Shown here in pieces: positions 42,467-54,439 of a stretch of DNA of 61,473 nucleotides. Both the position numbers and the translations under genes were made by a program. Positions within the stretch are counted from its first letter, which is position 1. Each line of letters begins with the position of its first letter. The stretch spans positions 1-61,473 of the forward strand of contig JAJFUJ010000117.1 in the NCBI GenBank assembly GCA_021372475.1. The letters are read 5' to 3'. This stretch comes from Chloroflexota bacterium (GTDB lineage Bacteria > Chloroflexota > Anaerolineae > UBA1429). The notes under the pieces are model-generated. The model was given only the letters and a program-made list of their open reading frames with translations, ran no database searches and had not been told where the DNA came from.

Positions 42467-45451
42467 ATGAAACGGTTTTTAACGATATTCCTGAGGATAA
42501 CCTGCAGCGCAGTATTGCTTTTGGTAATAATTGCGCTCGTACTCGTATGGTACCAGGCCTGGAATAGATACCAAGTCTCTGCCCGCGGTAAGGTTTCTAG
42601 TATCAATACCCCTCTGGCTTCGCTTCATACGCCTCGATACGGTACCAATGTCGCTCTGGAACAATATAAGGATGAGCAAGCACTCCGTCAGGCTCTGGAA
42701 AAAGCCAGAGATGCCGGTTTATCCGTAGTGCGCCAGGAATTGCCATGGGCGGAAATCGAGCCCAACCCTGGCCAGTTCGCTTGGGAGCGGTGGGATACTA
42801 TTATGCACGTCTGCAGTGAGTACCACCTGCAGGTTATTGTTGTGCTGGACACCTCGCCGGCGTGGGCGCGTTCGGAATGGGAATCGTCAAATAGATGGGC
42901 GCCTCCTGTAAATTATAACGATTATGCCAACTTTGCTGCTGCGGTTGCCGTCCGTTATGGTTCAGCTATTGAGGCCTATCAAATCTGGGACGAGCCTAAC
43001 ATATCCCCTCATTGGGGTAATGGTGAGGTCGATCCTCAGGGATATGTCGAGCTTTTAAAGTTGGCCAGTGGTGCTATACGCTCTGTCGATCCTCAAGCTC
43101 TGGTCATCGCTGGCGGGATGGCCCCCACGAACGAACAAAGTGGCAAAAACCTCTCCGATATCCAGTTTCTTCGGGAAATCAGTCGGCGCGGCGCCGGCGA
43201 GTACTATGATATATTGGGTATCAGAGCGTTGGGATTCTGGTCAGGTCCGGACGACCGACAGGTTTCACAAGACACGCTCAACTTTTCGCGCGCGATATTG
43301 CTGCGCGAGGAACTCGTCCGACGAGGTCAAGGCGTCAAGCCAATCTGGGCGCTTGATGCCGGTTGGTGCGCTCTGCCAACCGATTGGCAAGGGGCTTCAT
43401 CGCCATCGGGCAATGACACCGAGGCGCTGCAGGCCGAACGTCTGGCTCAGGCATTGAACAGAATCGAATACGAGTGGCCATGGTTGGGCCTAGTTTGCCT
43501 GCAGCAGCTTCAGCCAAATGCCGATTCCTTCGACCCCATCTGGGGATACAGCCTGTTAACGATGAATGGGCAGCCCAGGATTTTCTACGATACTATCAAA
43601 GCATACAATGACCAGCCTGCGGTGCTTAAATCCGGCATCACGACAAATCTAGCCCCCTTTACCACGTCGGAGGCCAAAGGAGTCACCACACTCTATTTCT
43701 ACGGCACCGATATCGCACTCGATTTGGGTGGGCTGCCTACTGGCAGCAGCCTAACCTTGCAGGTTGATAACGGAAAGGTTATTTCGCCCAGCATTAAGGA
43801 CGATACAGAAGCAGTTTGGCTGGCGATTGCATCTCATCTGGATCCGCAACAGCACACCCTGCGCATCACAAGCCCTCAACTGCAGCCTGACACTATTCGT
43901 GCAATACGCATCAGCCAGCGCGTCGATTCTTGGCCCATCATCTGGCAATCCGCTGCCGCCGCGATAGGGATCATTTATCTTCTCATCATCCTGGTAAAGA
44001 CAATGCGGCCTCTTGCGTTCAAGACTTGCTGGTTTAGTATCCTCAGACGCGCTCAAGCTATCCCTGCCTGGCTCTATACGGGCGTATTAGTCGGCATATT
44101 CATGCTGGCCGTCCTCGCTCCGCTGCAGATGGTACGCTGGTTGGCCTTAGCTGCCTACAGTATTTTATCCTTATTTGCTCCTCGAAAAGCGCTTTGGATT
44201 GCCATCTTTTGCGTGCCCCTGTCGCCCTTGCAAGTTCGCTTTGGCCCCGGTTCTTTTTCGATAGCTGAAATCAGCCTGCTCATCACATTGGCCGCGTATG
44301 TCTGGCAAGCTTTGTTCTCGGAGGTTCCACTCAGCAAACAGCGGATTGCAGCGTTTTTCCACAGCCTCAAACTGCTGGATGTCGCCATTGTAGTGCTTTT
44401 TATCGCTGCGTTGGTTAGCACCAGCCTGGCGGAATACCAACGCGTGGCCTGGCGCGAGTTCCGCGTAGTTATAGTGGATTCGATTCTGTTTTATATGCTC
44501 ATCCGCATGCAAACCTGGGATATCCGTGGGCTGAAACAAATCCAGTATATTCTAGCGCTCAGTGGATTATGCGTTGCCGTATATGCGTTGATTGCCTATG
44601 CTACTCCGGGCGGTGTGGTAGAAACCGAGGGCGTTCGCCGCGCCAGAGCATATTTTGGCTCGCCCAATAACCTGGCCTTGTACCTCGAGCGCGTGTTGCC
44701 CGCAGCCCTGGTAATGGGCTTTGCGGCGCGGAAACCACAGCGCTGGCTCATTTTGGCTGGCGCAGGTTTAATATTCATCGTTATATTATTGACGTACTCA
44801 AGAGGAGCATTGCTTTTAGGGCTGCCGGCGATTGCCCTAACGTTACTAGGTTTCTCCAAGAGCCGTTGGCGTAAGCTGGCGTCTATTCTCGTGATAGTTG
44901 CGCTGCTGATCCTGCTGCCCGTTGTCGGCACAGAGCGTTTCACGTCCCTGCTCGATCCGACTCGCGGGACAACCTTCATCCGGCTGGGACTGTGGCGCGC
45001 ATCCTGGCTCATGGTGCGCGATCATCCTCTATTCGGAGTAGGCCCCGATAATTTCCTCTACTACTACCAGGACTATATCCAGCCTGGCGCCGAAGTTGAA
45101 CGTTATCTGTCGCATCCCCATAATATCATGCTCGATTTTTGGCTCCGCTTGGGAATCGGCGGATTGGCCGCACTAGTGCTTTTAGCCTGGGGCACACTGC
45201 GTTGTGCCCGCCGTATTAAAGCGCGGCCGATAGAACCTGCTATACAAAAGCTTTTTGTGGGCTGCCTTGCGGGGTTGGCTGCTGCCGCTGTGCACGGCTT
45301 GATCGACAGCTCGTTCTTTGTCATGGAGCTTGCCTATTGGCTTATGATCACATTAGCCTGGCTGAGCGCGGCTTCAACTGGCAGAGCAAAGGCAACCTCT
45401 TTGACCGAAGAGGTCCCTCTCCCTATACTTGAGCATACAGAAAGGGATTAG
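42467..45451 (+). CDS. Fusion: glycosidase-like TIM barrel + O-antigen ligase/polymerase membrane domain
   Basis: 994 residues. N-terminal membrane helix (about 11-30). Residues ~50-390 form a clan-A glycoside-hydrolase-like barrel ([36 protein letters not shown] with Glu176 at the acid/base site). A beta-rich segment (~400-490) follows, then about twelve membrane helices of a Wzy/WaaL-type ligase with [12 protein letters not shown] and [17 protein letters not shown]. At the expected nucleophile position (usually TExGW) it has ALDAGW, Asp297 instead of Glu, so the barrel may bind rather than cut glycans. It heads an operon with an epimerase, a second ligase, GtrA-like and glycosyltransferase genes. 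The Shine-Dalgarno is weak. Confidence 0.82.
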   Translation: MKRFLTIFLRITCSAVLLLVIIALVLVWYQAWNRYQVSARGKVSSINTPLASLHTPRYGTNVALEQYKDEQALRQALEKARDAGLSVVRQELPWAEIEPNPGQFAWERWDTIMHVCSEYHLQVIVVLDTSPAWARSEWESSNRWAPPVNYNDYANFAAAVAVRYGSAIEAYQIWDEPNISPHWGNGEVDPQGYVELLKLASGAIRSVDPQALVIAGGMAPTNEQSGKNLSDIQFLREISRRGAGEYYDILGIRALGFWSGPDDRQVSQDTLNFSRAILLREELVRRGQGVKPIWALDAGWCALPTDWQGASSPSGNDTEALQAERLAQALNRIEYEWPWLGLVCLQQLQPNADSFDPIWGYSLLTMNGQPRIFYDTIKAYNDQPAVLKSGITTNLAPFTTSEAKGVTTLYFYGTDIALDLGGLPTGSSLTLQVDNGKVISPSIKDDTEAVWLAIASHLDPQQHTLRITSPQLQPDTIRAIRISQRVDSWPIIWQSAAAAIGIIYLLIILVKTMRPLAFKTCWFSILRRAQAIPAWLYTGVLVGIFMLAVLAPLQMVRWLALAAYSILSLFAPRKALWIAIFCVPLSPLQVRFGPGSFSIAEISLLITLAAYVWQALFSEVPLSKQRIAAFFHSLKLLDVAIVVLFIAALVSTSLAEYQRVAWREFRVVIVDSILFYMLIRMQTWDIRGLKQIQYILALSGLCVAVYALIAYATPGGVVETEGVRRARAYFGSPNNLALYLERVLPAALVMGFAARKPQRWLILAGAGLIFIVILLTYSRGALLLGLPAIALTLLGFSKSRWRKLASILVIVALLILLPVVGTERFTSLLDPTRGTTFIRLGLWRASWLMVRDHPLFGVGPDNFLYYYQDYIQPGAEVERYLSHPHNIMLDFWLRLGIGGLAALVLLAWGTLRCARRIKARPIEPAIQKLFVGCLAGLAAAAVHGLIDSSFFVMELAYWLMITLAWLSAASTGRAKATSLTEEVPLPILEHTERD

Positions 45452-45453
45452 AA

Positions 45454-46404
45454 ATGCGGATACTCATCACCGGCGGAGCCGGCTTTATCGGTTCACACCT
45501 GGCAGACTTACTGCTCGCGGATGGCCATGATGTTATTGCGCTGGATAATCTGGTTACCGGCAGCCTAAATAACATCGCTCATCTGGTTAGTAATCCGCAC
45601 TTTCAGTTTATTAATGCCGATGTGACGCGCCCTATACATATTAGCGATGACGTGAGCGCCGTTTTTCACCTGGCCTCGCTGCCCAGCCCGGTCGATTACC
45701 TGGAGATGCCAATCAAGACTATGAAGGTGGGCTCAATTGGCACTCTCAACGCGCTTGGCCTGGCCAAAGCAATGCATGCGCGCTTCCTGCTCGCTTCTAC
45801 CTCCGAGGTATACGGTGACCCGCTCGTACATCCTCAACCCGAGACGTATTGGGGGAATGTGAACCCAGTCGGTCCGCGCGGCGTCTATGACGAATCGAAG
45901 CGTTTTGGTGAGGCACTTACGATGGCCTATCACCGGGCACATGGCGTCCAGACGCGCATTGCGCGTATTTTTAACACGTATGGTCCGCGGATGCGCTTGA
46001 ACGACGGCCGAGTGGTGCCAAACTTTTGCAGGCAGGCGCTACGCGGTGAACCGCTGACTGTCTATGATGATGGATCGCGGACACGCAGTTTTTGTTATGT
46101 CAGCGACCTTATCGACGGGCTTTACCGCTTGCTGCTCTCGGATGAAGCACAGCCTGTAAACCTGGGAAACCCGGTCGAGATGACCGTGTTGCAATTCGCG
46201 CAGGCTGTTCAGGCTGCCACAGAAAGCAAATCAGAGATCGTATTTATCGCGCCGCAAGACGCACGTACTCAGGATGACCCGCATACCCGTCAACCCGATA
46301 TCACAAAAGCCCGTACCATACTTGGGTGGGAACCAAAGGTCAGCCTGGACGAAGGGCTGCGTTATACCATCGCCTGGTTTCGTCAGCAGTTGGCGCAAGG
46401 CTGA
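45454..46404 (+). CDS. NAD-dependent epimerase/dehydratase, UDP-glucuronate decarboxylase-like
   Basis: 316 residues, extended [13 protein letters not shown] at 7-16, [26 protein letters not shown], the active-site STSEVYGDP, and YDESKR with catalytic Tyr and Lys, then [37 protein letters not shown] and [13 protein letters not shown] are typical of UDP-xylose synthase (UDP-glucuronate decarboxylase). It would supply UDP-xylose or a related sugar to the polysaccharide made by the neighbouring genes. It starts 2 bp after the fusion gene. Confidence 0.88.
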   Translation: MRILITGGAGFIGSHLADLLLADGHDVIALDNLVTGSLNNIAHLVSNPHFQFINADVTRPIHISDDVSAVFHLASLPSPVDYLEMPIKTMKVGSIGTLNALGLAKAMHARFLLASTSEVYGDPLVHPQPETYWGNVNPVGPRGVYDESKRFGEALTMAYHRAHGVQTRIARIFNTYGPRMRLNDGRVVPNFCRQALRGEPLTVYDDGSRTRSFCYVSDLIDGLYRLLLSDEAQPVNLGNPVEMTVLQFAQAVQAATESKSEIVFIAPQDARTQDDPHTRQPDITKARTILGWEPKVSLDEGLRYTIAWFRQQLAQG

Positions 46405-46412
46405 ATAATTCT

Positions 46413-47885
46413 ATGATACATCCGCTAGCCGCAATCAGGAAGGTACGGTTAGGGCTGCAGACGCGAACGCTTAGCCTAAGTTGGGCTGGGCTGGCAGCAA
46501 TAGCCTTCATTATCGCTCGCGCGCCCCTCAAGCTATGCGCAGTAGGTTTAGTAGGCATTATTACCATCATTGCGTTAGTTATCCATCCCGTTACCGGCCT
46601 CTTTTTACTGGCGTTTACAATTCCGTTCGGCTCACTTTATCCAATCGCCATCGGCTCATTTACACTGGATATAAGCGATCTGGTCGTCGCACTGATCATG
46701 CTCTGTTGGTATCTGCGGTATACAGCAACGCGCCAGGACAGGCTGGAGGGGGGATGGTGGTTGCTGGCCCTGGGCATGTTGCTATTTACGCTGTTGCTTG
46801 GCTTGCTGCCGACCACAGCCCTTTCGGAGGCCATAAAAGAGCTCCTCAAGTGGCTCGAATTTGCAGTTATTTTGGTTTTTGTTGTGAATAATGTCCGTAT
46901 CGAAATGATAGATGGGATTATCACGGCATTGCTGATGGCCGGTAGCATCGAAGCTGTATATGGAATCTACCAGTTTATTACCGGCAGCGGTCCCGAGGCA
47001 TTCGCCTTTCTCGGCAGCTACACCAGGGCTTACGGCACTTTTGGGCAGCCAAACCCCTTCGCGGGCTACCTGGGGCTGCTGCTGCCGGTCGCATATTGCA
47101 TCGTCCTGATGCGCTGGCCTTATGCAGCCGCAAGCAAGAATATTAGCGCACCGCGTAACGCTATTCTGTGGTGGATTGCCTTGGCAGCGACCTGTGTGAT
47201 GTTTGCAGCTCTGCTAATGAGCGGTTCGCGCGGGGCACTGGCAGGTTTGGCAGCAGGGATTGTAATGGTCATTCTAGTAGCAGGCAAAAAAATCTGGCCT
47301 GTTTTGGCAATGCTGCTGGTTGTAACTTTACTCCTGGGTCCCGCGCTGCTGGCACGTCTGCCAGAGGCATATATTGCACGTGTAACCGATACGTTTACGC
47401 TGCCGCTTGCATCCAACCTCGAGGCTATCGAGATAACGGATGCTAACTTTTCACTGATTGAACGCGCCGCGCATTGGCAGGCTGCCTGGCATATGTTCGA
47501 AATGCATCCCTGGTTTGGTGTGGGCTTGGGGCAGTATACAGCAGTCTATCCGCTTGTTGCCATCCCGCGCTGGGCTAACCCGCTTGGCCATGCCCACAAT
47601 TACCTGCTCAATACGCTGGCTGAAGGAGGCATCGTCGGCCTGGTCACTTATCTAGTGTTTCAGGTTACCTTGCTTGTGGAGTCCGTGCGTACGGCAATTA
47701 ACAGACAAAAGCAGCTTTGCTGGCTTGGGCTCGCAGCCTCAGGTACATGGAGCGCTTTGTTCGTGCATAACCTCTTTGATAATCTCTATGTGCATTATCT
47801 GCATCTCATCTTAGCTATCCTTTTCGGTTTAGTGTTGCTGGCTCGCAAGCAGCATAAATCCACTCTAAATCAGGTTAAGCAATGA
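46413..47885 (+). CDS. O-antigen ligase/polymerase-family membrane protein
   Basis: 490 residues with about twelve membrane helices. The Wzy/WaaL core is visible: TRAYGTFGQPNPFAGYLGLLLP, LMSGSRGALAGLAAG and MFEMHPWFGVGLGQY, then HAHNYLLNTLAEGGIVGL. It joins or polymerises lipid-linked glycans at the outer face of the membrane. The ATG at 46413 is chosen because earlier in-frame codons overlap the epimerase gene. It is the second ligase-type protein of the operon, so one may polymerise and the other transfer. Confidence 0.85.
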   Translation: MIHPLAAIRKVRLGLQTRTLSLSWAGLAAIAFIIARAPLKLCAVGLVGIITIIALVIHPVTGLFLLAFTIPFGSLYPIAIGSFTLDISDLVVALIMLCWYLRYTATRQDRLEGGWWLLALGMLLFTLLLGLLPTTALSEAIKELLKWLEFAVILVFVVNNVRIEMIDGIITALLMAGSIEAVYGIYQFITGSGPEAFAFLGSYTRAYGTFGQPNPFAGYLGLLLPVAYCIVLMRWPYAAASKNISAPRNAILWWIALAATCVMFAALLMSGSRGALAGLAAGIVMVILVAGKKIWPVLAMLLVVTLLLGPALLARLPEAYIARVTDTFTLPLASNLEAIEITDANFSLIERAAHWQAAWHMFEMHPWFGVGLGQYTAVYPLVAIPRWANPLGHAHNYLLNTLAEGGIVGLVTYLVFQVTLLVESVRTAINRQKQLCWLGLAASGTWSALFVHNLFDNLYVHYLHLILAILFGLVLLARKQHKSTLNQVKQ

Positions 47886-48328
47886 CAATTGTTCGACGTA
47901 TACGTCTGTATTTTCATGAAAATCCTAAAGAGCTTAAACGGTTCGGCAAGTTCGCTGTTGTGGGCACTATCGGCGCGCTTGTCGACTTCAGTATTTTGAA
48001 TTTCGGCATACAGGTGCTGCTGCTTCCTAAATGGCTTGCCAATACCTTTTCATTTTTCGCTGCTGTTTTATCCAACTTTATATGGAACCGTTTCTGGACT
48101 TATCCTGAAACCAGGCAAATGCCTTTATTGCCGCAATTAGGCCAGTTCCTGCTGGTAAACCTGGCGGGGTATGGCATCAACCAGTTGGTATTTCTATCGC
48201 TTGACCACTATGTCTTCTCATCATGGGGTTCTTGGAGTTATAACATATCAAAGGCTCTAGCTATTGGAGTAGTCCTGTTCTGGAACTTTTTCATTAACCG
48301 CATCTGGACTTACGGAAAGGTAAAGTGA
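47882..48328 (+). CDS. GtrA-like membrane protein
   Basis: 148 residues with four membrane helices: RFGKFAVVGTIGALVDFSILNFGI, a second helix ending SNFIWNRFWTYPETR, and a C-terminal NFFINRIWTYG. These are GtrA/DPMS-flippase-like signatures. Members help move undecaprenyl-linked sugars across the membrane. The start overlaps the ligase stop by 4 bp (ATGA). Confidence 0.88.
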   Translation: MTIVRRIRLYFHENPKELKRFGKFAVVGTIGALVDFSILNFGIQVLLLPKWLANTFSFFAAVLSNFIWNRFWTYPETRQMPLLPQLGQFLLVNLAGYGINQLVFLSLDHYVFSSWGSWSYNISKALAIGVVLFWNFFINRIWTYGKVK

Positions 48329-49449
48329 TGCGGATCGCTATCGACTACACCTCAGCCATTCAGCAAAAGGCTGGCATCGGCCGGTACACTCGGAATCTCA
48401 TCTCTGCGTTGGCAAAGATTGATCACCAAACACCTTATGTGCTCTTCAGCGCCGGACGCGATGCGCAGTCCCCTGCATGGCCGGATAATTTCAGCCGGCG
48501 CGAGCTTAACCTCAGCGACCGGCAGATGGCGATAATCTGGCAGCGACTCAAGCTGCCATTGCCCATCGAGGCTTTTACGGGCAGAATCGACCTTTTCCAC
48601 TCGCCGGATTTTGTGTTGCCGCCCGTTGCCGCAGCCGTCAAGGTGCTGACGATTCACGACCTTTCTTTTATGCGCCACCCCGAGTGCTCGTCACCGGCGC
48701 TGCTCAAATATCTGGTGGCATCGGTGCCACCATCTATACGGCGGGCGGATTGGCTCCTGGCCGATTCGGTTAGTACCAAAGACGACTTGGTTGAGCTGTA
48801 TAAGATTGCGCCTGAACGTATCACGGTTGTCTATGCCGGCTATGACCCAAGGTTTGAGATGACACCGTCTGCCGATGATGCGGCGATTCGAGCGCAGTAC
48901 GGGATAGAAAATCCTTACATTTTAGGGTTAGGCACCCTGCAACCGCGGAAGAATTTTACCACGCTTATCCGAGCGTATGACCGGCTCATCCAGGAGAAGC
49001 ATATACCGCACCAACTCGTAATAGGCGGGAATAACGGCTGGCTGTATAAAGATATATTTGATGCAGTTCAACAGCTCAACCTCGCTGACCGGGTAAGCTT
49101 CCTGGGTTTTGTTGAGGACGCACATTTGCCGGCGCTGTATCGAGGAGCGGACTTGTTTGCCTTTCCGTCGCTTTACGAGGGATTCGGCATCCCCATTCTT
49201 GAATCGATGGGCTGCGGGACTCCAGTCGTCACCGCTGATAATTCGTCGCTGCCGGAAGTGGCCGGCGATGCCGCGTTGCTGGTAGATGCACGCGACGCGA
49301 GCGCTCTTGCAGACGCCATGTGGCGTGTGCTAGATGACGGCACGCTGCGTCAGACAATGCGCGAGCGCGGGATAGAACGCGTAAAGCTGTTTAGTTGGAA
49401 AACGGCCGCAGAAACGCTCCGATCTGTTTATCGCCGAGCTCTAGAATAA
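48328..49449 (+). CDS. Glycosyltransferase family 4 protein
   Basis: 373 residues, GT-B fold: N-terminal YTSAIQQKAGIGRYTRNLI, linker ILGLGTLQPRKNFTTLIRAY, and the donor-binding EGFGIPILESMGCGTPVV (E-x7-E). It resembles mannosyl/rhamnosyl-type GT4 enzymes of surface polysaccharide pathways. The ATG (TGATG with the GtrA-like stop) is preferred over the GTG at 48325; AAAGG lies upstream. The acceptor and sugar are unknown. Confidence 0.9.
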   Translation: MRIAIDYTSAIQQKAGIGRYTRNLISALAKIDHQTPYVLFSAGRDAQSPAWPDNFSRRELNLSDRQMAIIWQRLKLPLPIEAFTGRIDLFHSPDFVLPPVAAAVKVLTIHDLSFMRHPECSSPALLKYLVASVPPSIRRADWLLADSVSTKDDLVELYKIAPERITVVYAGYDPRFEMTPSADDAAIRAQYGIENPYILGLGTLQPRKNFTTLIRAYDRLIQEKHIPHQLVIGGNNGWLYKDIFDAVQQLNLADRVSFLGFVEDAHLPALYRGADLFAFPSLYEGFGIPILESMGCGTPVVTADNSSLPEVAGDAALLVDARDASALADAMWRVLDDGTLRQTMRERGIERVKLFSWKTAAETLRSVYRRALE

Positions 49450-49461
49450 AGGTGGTGCTGT

Positions 49462-50631
49462 ATGAAATACGCGGACCGCATGGCGCGATTGGGTTCCGAA
49501 TCAGCGTTTGAGGTACTGGCTAAAGCGCAGGCGTTGGAAGCACAGGGACGTAAAATCATCCATCTCGAGATAGGTGAGCCAGATTTCAATACCGCACCGC
49601 ACATTGTCGAGGCTGGGTGCGCGGCGCTGCGCAATGGGGCCACTCACTATACGCCGGCGCCCGGCATCCCTGAGCTGCGCGCTGCAATTGCCCACATAAC
49701 CAGCACAACCCGCGCTCATGATATTGTCCCCGAACAGGTGGTGATCACCCCGGGCGCCAAACCCATCATGTTCTACATTCTCCTGGCACTTGCTCAGGAA
49801 GGCGATGAGGTTATCTGCCCTGATCCTGGATTCCCGATATACCAGTCGGTGGTCAATTTCGTAGGGGCAAAAGCGATTCCTCTTACCCTGCGTGAGGAAC
49901 GTGATTTCCGTTTCGATGTTGACGAGTTTCGATCCAAGGTAAACGAGCATACTGCGCTCATCATCCTCAATTCGCCTCAGAATCCGACCGGCGGTATTCT
50001 GACACGCGATGATCTGGCGGTAATTGCCTCAGTTGCTGCAGAACGCAGAATACCCGTATTGTCTGACGAAATCTATGAGCATATGGTTTATGACGATCCG
50101 TTTGTCAGCATCAGCGAATTCCCAGGGATGTCAACCAAAGAATTGACAATTGTGCTGCACGGATTTTCTAAAACATACGCTATGACAGGTTGGAGACTCG
50201 GCTATGGTGTGATGCCCGTTGAACTTGCTGAACATGTTAGTAAGCTGATGGTAAACTCGAACTCTTGTACGGCAGCAGCTACCCAGTATGCCGGATTGGC
50301 AGCACTTGATGGCCCCCAAGAACCCATGCATGAGATGATGGCTGCTTTTCGCGCGCGCCGTGACCTCTTCGTTGAGGGATTGAACCGCATCCCAGGCATT
50401 AGCTGCCGGATGCCGCGCGGAGCATTTTACGCCTTTGCCAACATCCGCGAGACCGGCATGAATAGCCGCACCTGCGCCGCCTTTTTCCTGCAGCAAGCCG
50501 GCGTGGCCTGCTTATCTGGGGCCAGTTTCGGAGCCGCCGGCGAAGGATATATTCGATTCTCCTATGCTAATTCGCTGGAAAACCTGCAGGAGGCTCTTGA
50601 ACGACTCGCCATGGCGCTCCGCAGCCGTTAG
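49462..50631 (+). CDS. Class I pyridoxal-phosphate aminotransferase
   Basis: 389 residues, AspC/AlaT-like fold type I: LEIGEPDFNTAPHI, GAKPIMFYILLAL, LNSPQNPTGGILT, SDEIYEHMVYDDPF, and the PLP Lys in HGFSKTYAMTGWRLGY. C-terminal R in YIRFSYANS binds the substrate carboxylate. Aspartate or alanine aminotransferase is most likely; the exact amino donor is open. It lies 12 bp after the glycosyltransferase gene, perhaps co-transcribed by read-through rather than function. Confidence 0.9.
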   Translation: MKYADRMARLGSESAFEVLAKAQALEAQGRKIIHLEIGEPDFNTAPHIVEAGCAALRNGATHYTPAPGIPELRAAIAHITSTTRAHDIVPEQVVITPGAKPIMFYILLALAQEGDEVICPDPGFPIYQSVVNFVGAKAIPLTLREERDFRFDVDEFRSKVNEHTALIILNSPQNPTGGILTRDDLAVIASVAAERRIPVLSDEIYEHMVYDDPFVSISEFPGMSTKELTIVLHGFSKTYAMTGWRLGYGVMPVELAEHVSKLMVNSNSCTAAATQYAGLAALDGPQEPMHEMMAAFRARRDLFVEGLNRIPGISCRMPRGAFYAFANIRETGMNSRTCAAFFLQQAGVACLSGASFGAAGEGYIRFSYANSLENLQEALERLAMALRSR

Positions 50632-50662
50632 GAAAAGTGCAGCGTGCTGACCAAGGTGCTTT

Positions 50663-50691
50663 TTGGCGGGAGTATTTAATTATACTATAAT
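50663..50691 (+). promoter_or_regulatory. Promoter of rpsB-tsf-pyrH-frr-uppS-cdsA
   Basis: -35 TTGGCG (50663-50668), 17-bp spacer, perfect -10 TATAAT (50686-50691). It leaves a leader of about 115 nt before rpsB. Confidence 0.65.
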
Positions 50692-50736
50692 CATCAACTG
50701 GGTTAAGCCCAATTATTATACACGTCATTCGTTCAG

Positions 50737-50776
50737 CGGCGTCGTGCCTCAGCGATTCGATTCGCGAGGTTCGCCG
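50737..50776 (+). promoter_or_regulatory. rpsB: Structured rpsB leader hairpin
   Basis: An outer helix CGGCG/CGCCG (50737-50741, 50772-50776) encloses CCTC-A-GCGA / TCGC-GAGG (50747-50755, 50762-50769) with a TTCGAT loop. No T run follows, so it is not a terminator. Ribosomal protein S2 often controls its own rpsB-tsf message through the leader; a role here is inferred. Confidence 0.4.
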
Positions 50777-50814
50777 TTGGTTAGGATGGCGGAAGAAAAA
50801 CGAAGGAGCAGAGC

Positions 50815-51651
50815 GTGGCAGTTATCAGTATGAAGCAGTTGCTAGAGGCTGGTGTTCACTTTGGGCATCGCAGCCGTCGTTGGAACCCCAAGATGCGCCC
50901 GTATATCTTTACAGAGCGCAACGGCATCCACATCATTGACCTGCAGCAAACCATCCGCGGCCTGGAAAGAGCCTACGGCTTTGTGCGCGACACAGTCGCG
51001 GAAGGCGGCACTATACTGTTCGTAGGTACCAAGCGCCAGGCACAGGAGAACGTTCAATCCCAAGCAGAGCGCTGTGGTATGCCGTACATCACCGACCGCT
51101 GGTTGGGCGGCACTCTGACCAACTTTCGCACAATTCGTTCCCGCATCGAATACATGACTGATCTCGAGAACCTGAGCGCTACTGGCGGACTGGATGTGCT
51201 GCCCAAGAAAGAAGCCACCCTCAAGACTCGTGAGCTGGCCAAACTGCACCGCCGTTTGGGCGGCTTGCGCAATCTGAATCGGTTGCCTGATGCACTCTTT
51301 CTTTGCGATGTGATGACAGACGAAATCGCAGTCCACGAAGCGAACCGTTTAGGCATCCCGGTTATCGCTGTAGTTGATACCAATTGCGATCCTGACCCAA
51401 TCGATTATGTCATCCCTGCCAATGACGATGCTATCCGTGCTATTCTGCTCATTACCGGCAAGATTGCCGATGCAGCTAATGAAGGCCAGCAGATGCGCGG
51501 CGTTATTATGGAAGAACAGGGCATTACCGAGGAGCAGCCTATTGTTGGTTCTGCCGGATACGGGGCTGAGCTGGATAACACCGGTTACCTAACCGATGAT
51601 GAAGCAAGCGATGATATCATCATCGATGAGGACGAGAACGAAGCGGAATAG
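50815..51651 (+). CDS. rpsB: 30S ribosomal protein S2
   Basis: 278 residues. [61 protein letters not shown] and the [13 protein letters not shown] signature are all present. The C-terminus carries an extra acidic tail ([18 protein letters not shown]). The GTG start has AAGGAG 9 nt upstream. Binds the 30S platform and is needed to hold S1 where S1 exists. Confidence 0.98.
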   Translation: MAVISMKQLLEAGVHFGHRSRRWNPKMRPYIFTERNGIHIIDLQQTIRGLERAYGFVRDTVAEGGTILFVGTKRQAQENVQSQAERCGMPYITDRWLGGTLTNFRTIRSRIEYMTDLENLSATGGLDVLPKKEATLKTRELAKLHRRLGGLRNLNRLPDALFLCDVMTDEIAVHEANRLGIPVIAVVDTNCDPDPIDYVIPANDDAIRAILLITGKIADAANEGQQMRGVIMEEQGITEEQPIVGSAGYGAELDNTGYLTDDEASDDIIIDEDENEAE

Positions 51652-51713
51652 CCTTGCTCGCAGCCGGTAGTTATTAAGGCGATAAACAATCAGTAAAAGA
51701 GGTAATCTGGCAG

Positions 51714-53071
<1,358 letters not shown>

Positions 53072-53096
53072 GGCGATTATTCGAGGGAGGTGTATA

Positions 53097-53654
53097 ATGA
53101 TTGATGACGTAATGCTGGAAGCCGAAGAGAAAATGGAAAAGGCTCAGGAAGCCTTGCGTCATGAATTGATGACCATCCGCACCGGGCGCGCATCGCCGGC
53201 ATTGGTCGAGAATCTTCGCGTAGAGTACTACGGCAGCGTGATGCCCCTTAACCAATTGGCCACCATTGCCGTACCAGAACCACGGTTGATTACCATTCGC
53301 CCCTGGGACGCCGGCTCTTTGAGCGCTATCGAGAAAGCCATTCAGAAATCTGAGCTTGGACTCACTCCGCAAAACGATGGCAAGATAGTTCGTTTACCGA
53401 TACCCTCTTTAACGGATGAACGCCGCCGGGATTTGGGGAAAATCGTCAGCCGCCGCGTTGAGGAAGCGCGCGTAGCGGTGCGCAATATCCGCCGAGACGC
53501 CCTCAAGGAAATCGCTGATTTAGAGAAAGACAAAGAGATCTCTGAGGATGAGCAATTCAAGGCAAAGGATGACCTGCAAAAACTGACTGACGATTACATC
53601 AAAAAGATTGATCACGTCGGCGAACTCAAGCAAGCGGAAATAACGGAAAGTTGA
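53097..53654 (+). CDS. frr: Ribosome recycling factor
   Basis: 185 residues, the standard length. [86 protein letters not shown] are conserved. GGGAGG precedes the ATG. It splits post-termination ribosomes with EF-G. The stop overlaps the uppS start. Confidence 0.98.
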   Translation: MIDDVMLEAEEKMEKAQEALRHELMTIRTGRASPALVENLRVEYYGSVMPLNQLATIAVPEPRLITIRPWDAGSLSAIEKAIQKSELGLTPQNDGKIVRLPIPSLTDERRRDLGKIVSRRVEEARVAVRNIRRDALKEIADLEKDKEISEDEQFKAKDDLQKLTDDYIKKIDHVGELKQAEITES

Positions 53655-54406
53655 TGTTAACATCGACTGAACAGGAAACTCTATCTACACTCGAACACAT
53701 GCCAGAGCATGTGGCTATCATCATGGATGGCAACGGCCGCTGGGCAAGAGCCAGAAACATGCCTCGCACGTATGGCCATCAGGCAGGACTAGAGAGCCTG
53801 CGAGCCACCTTGCGTGCAGCCTCTGATTTTGGCATCTCTATTCTCACAGTTTACGCATTTTCAACCGAAAACTGGGGCAGACCAAGTGCTGAGGTTACTG
53901 CCATCATGACCATCTTTGAGTATGCCTTGATAAGCGAGATCCCCGAACTGATGCGCAATGGTGTTCGAGTCCGACATTTGGGGCGTGAGGCTGGGCTTCA
54001 GCCGAGTTTAGTGCAAAAGCTGCACCGGATAGCTGCAGAAACCGCGAACAATGCGCGAATCACGCTGAATTTGGCTTTGAATTATGGGGGCCGTGTCGAA
54101 TTAATTGATGCCTTTCGTCAGATGTTGGCCGATGGCGTGGCTCCTGAGGCAGTGTCAGAGGAACTTGTCAACCGGTATCTTGGCACGGCCGGCCAGCCTG
54201 ATCCTGACCTGATTATCCGCACCGCTGGCGAGATGCGCCTGAGCAATTTTCTAGTTTGGCAGTCAGCGTACTCCGAATACTACAGTACGCCCGTTTTCTG
54301 GCCGGATTTTAACCGCGAAGAGTTACTAAAGGCTCTTGTTGCTTTCCAGCAGCGGAAACGGCGCTTCGGCAAACTCGATTCTTCGGTTGCAACGAGTGGA
54401 GCCTAG
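53654..54406 (+). CDS. uppS: Undecaprenyl (isoprenyl) diphosphate synthase
   Basis: 250 residues, cis-prenyltransferase: PEHVAIIMDGNGRWARARNMPRTYGHQAG with the catalytic Asp, TVYAFSTENWGRP, LNLALNYGGRVELIDAFR, and DLIIRTAGEMRLSNFLVWQSAYSEYY (usual SGExRLSNFLLWQ; Ser is Ala here). Makes the lipid carrier for wall and surface glycans. The ATG overlaps the frr TGA by one base. Confidence 0.96.
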   Translation: MLTSTEQETLSTLEHMPEHVAIIMDGNGRWARARNMPRTYGHQAGLESLRATLRAASDFGISILTVYAFSTENWGRPSAEVTAIMTIFEYALISEIPELMRNGVRVRHLGREAGLQPSLVQKLHRIAAETANNARITLNLALNYGGRVELIDAFRQMLADGVAPEAVSEELVNRYLGTAGQPDPDLIIRTAGEMRLSNFLVWQSAYSEYYSTPVFWPDFNREELLKALVAFQQRKRRFGKLDSSVATSGA

Positions 54407-54439
54407 TACCTTTCATATTGTACGCCATGGAGGTGAGAC

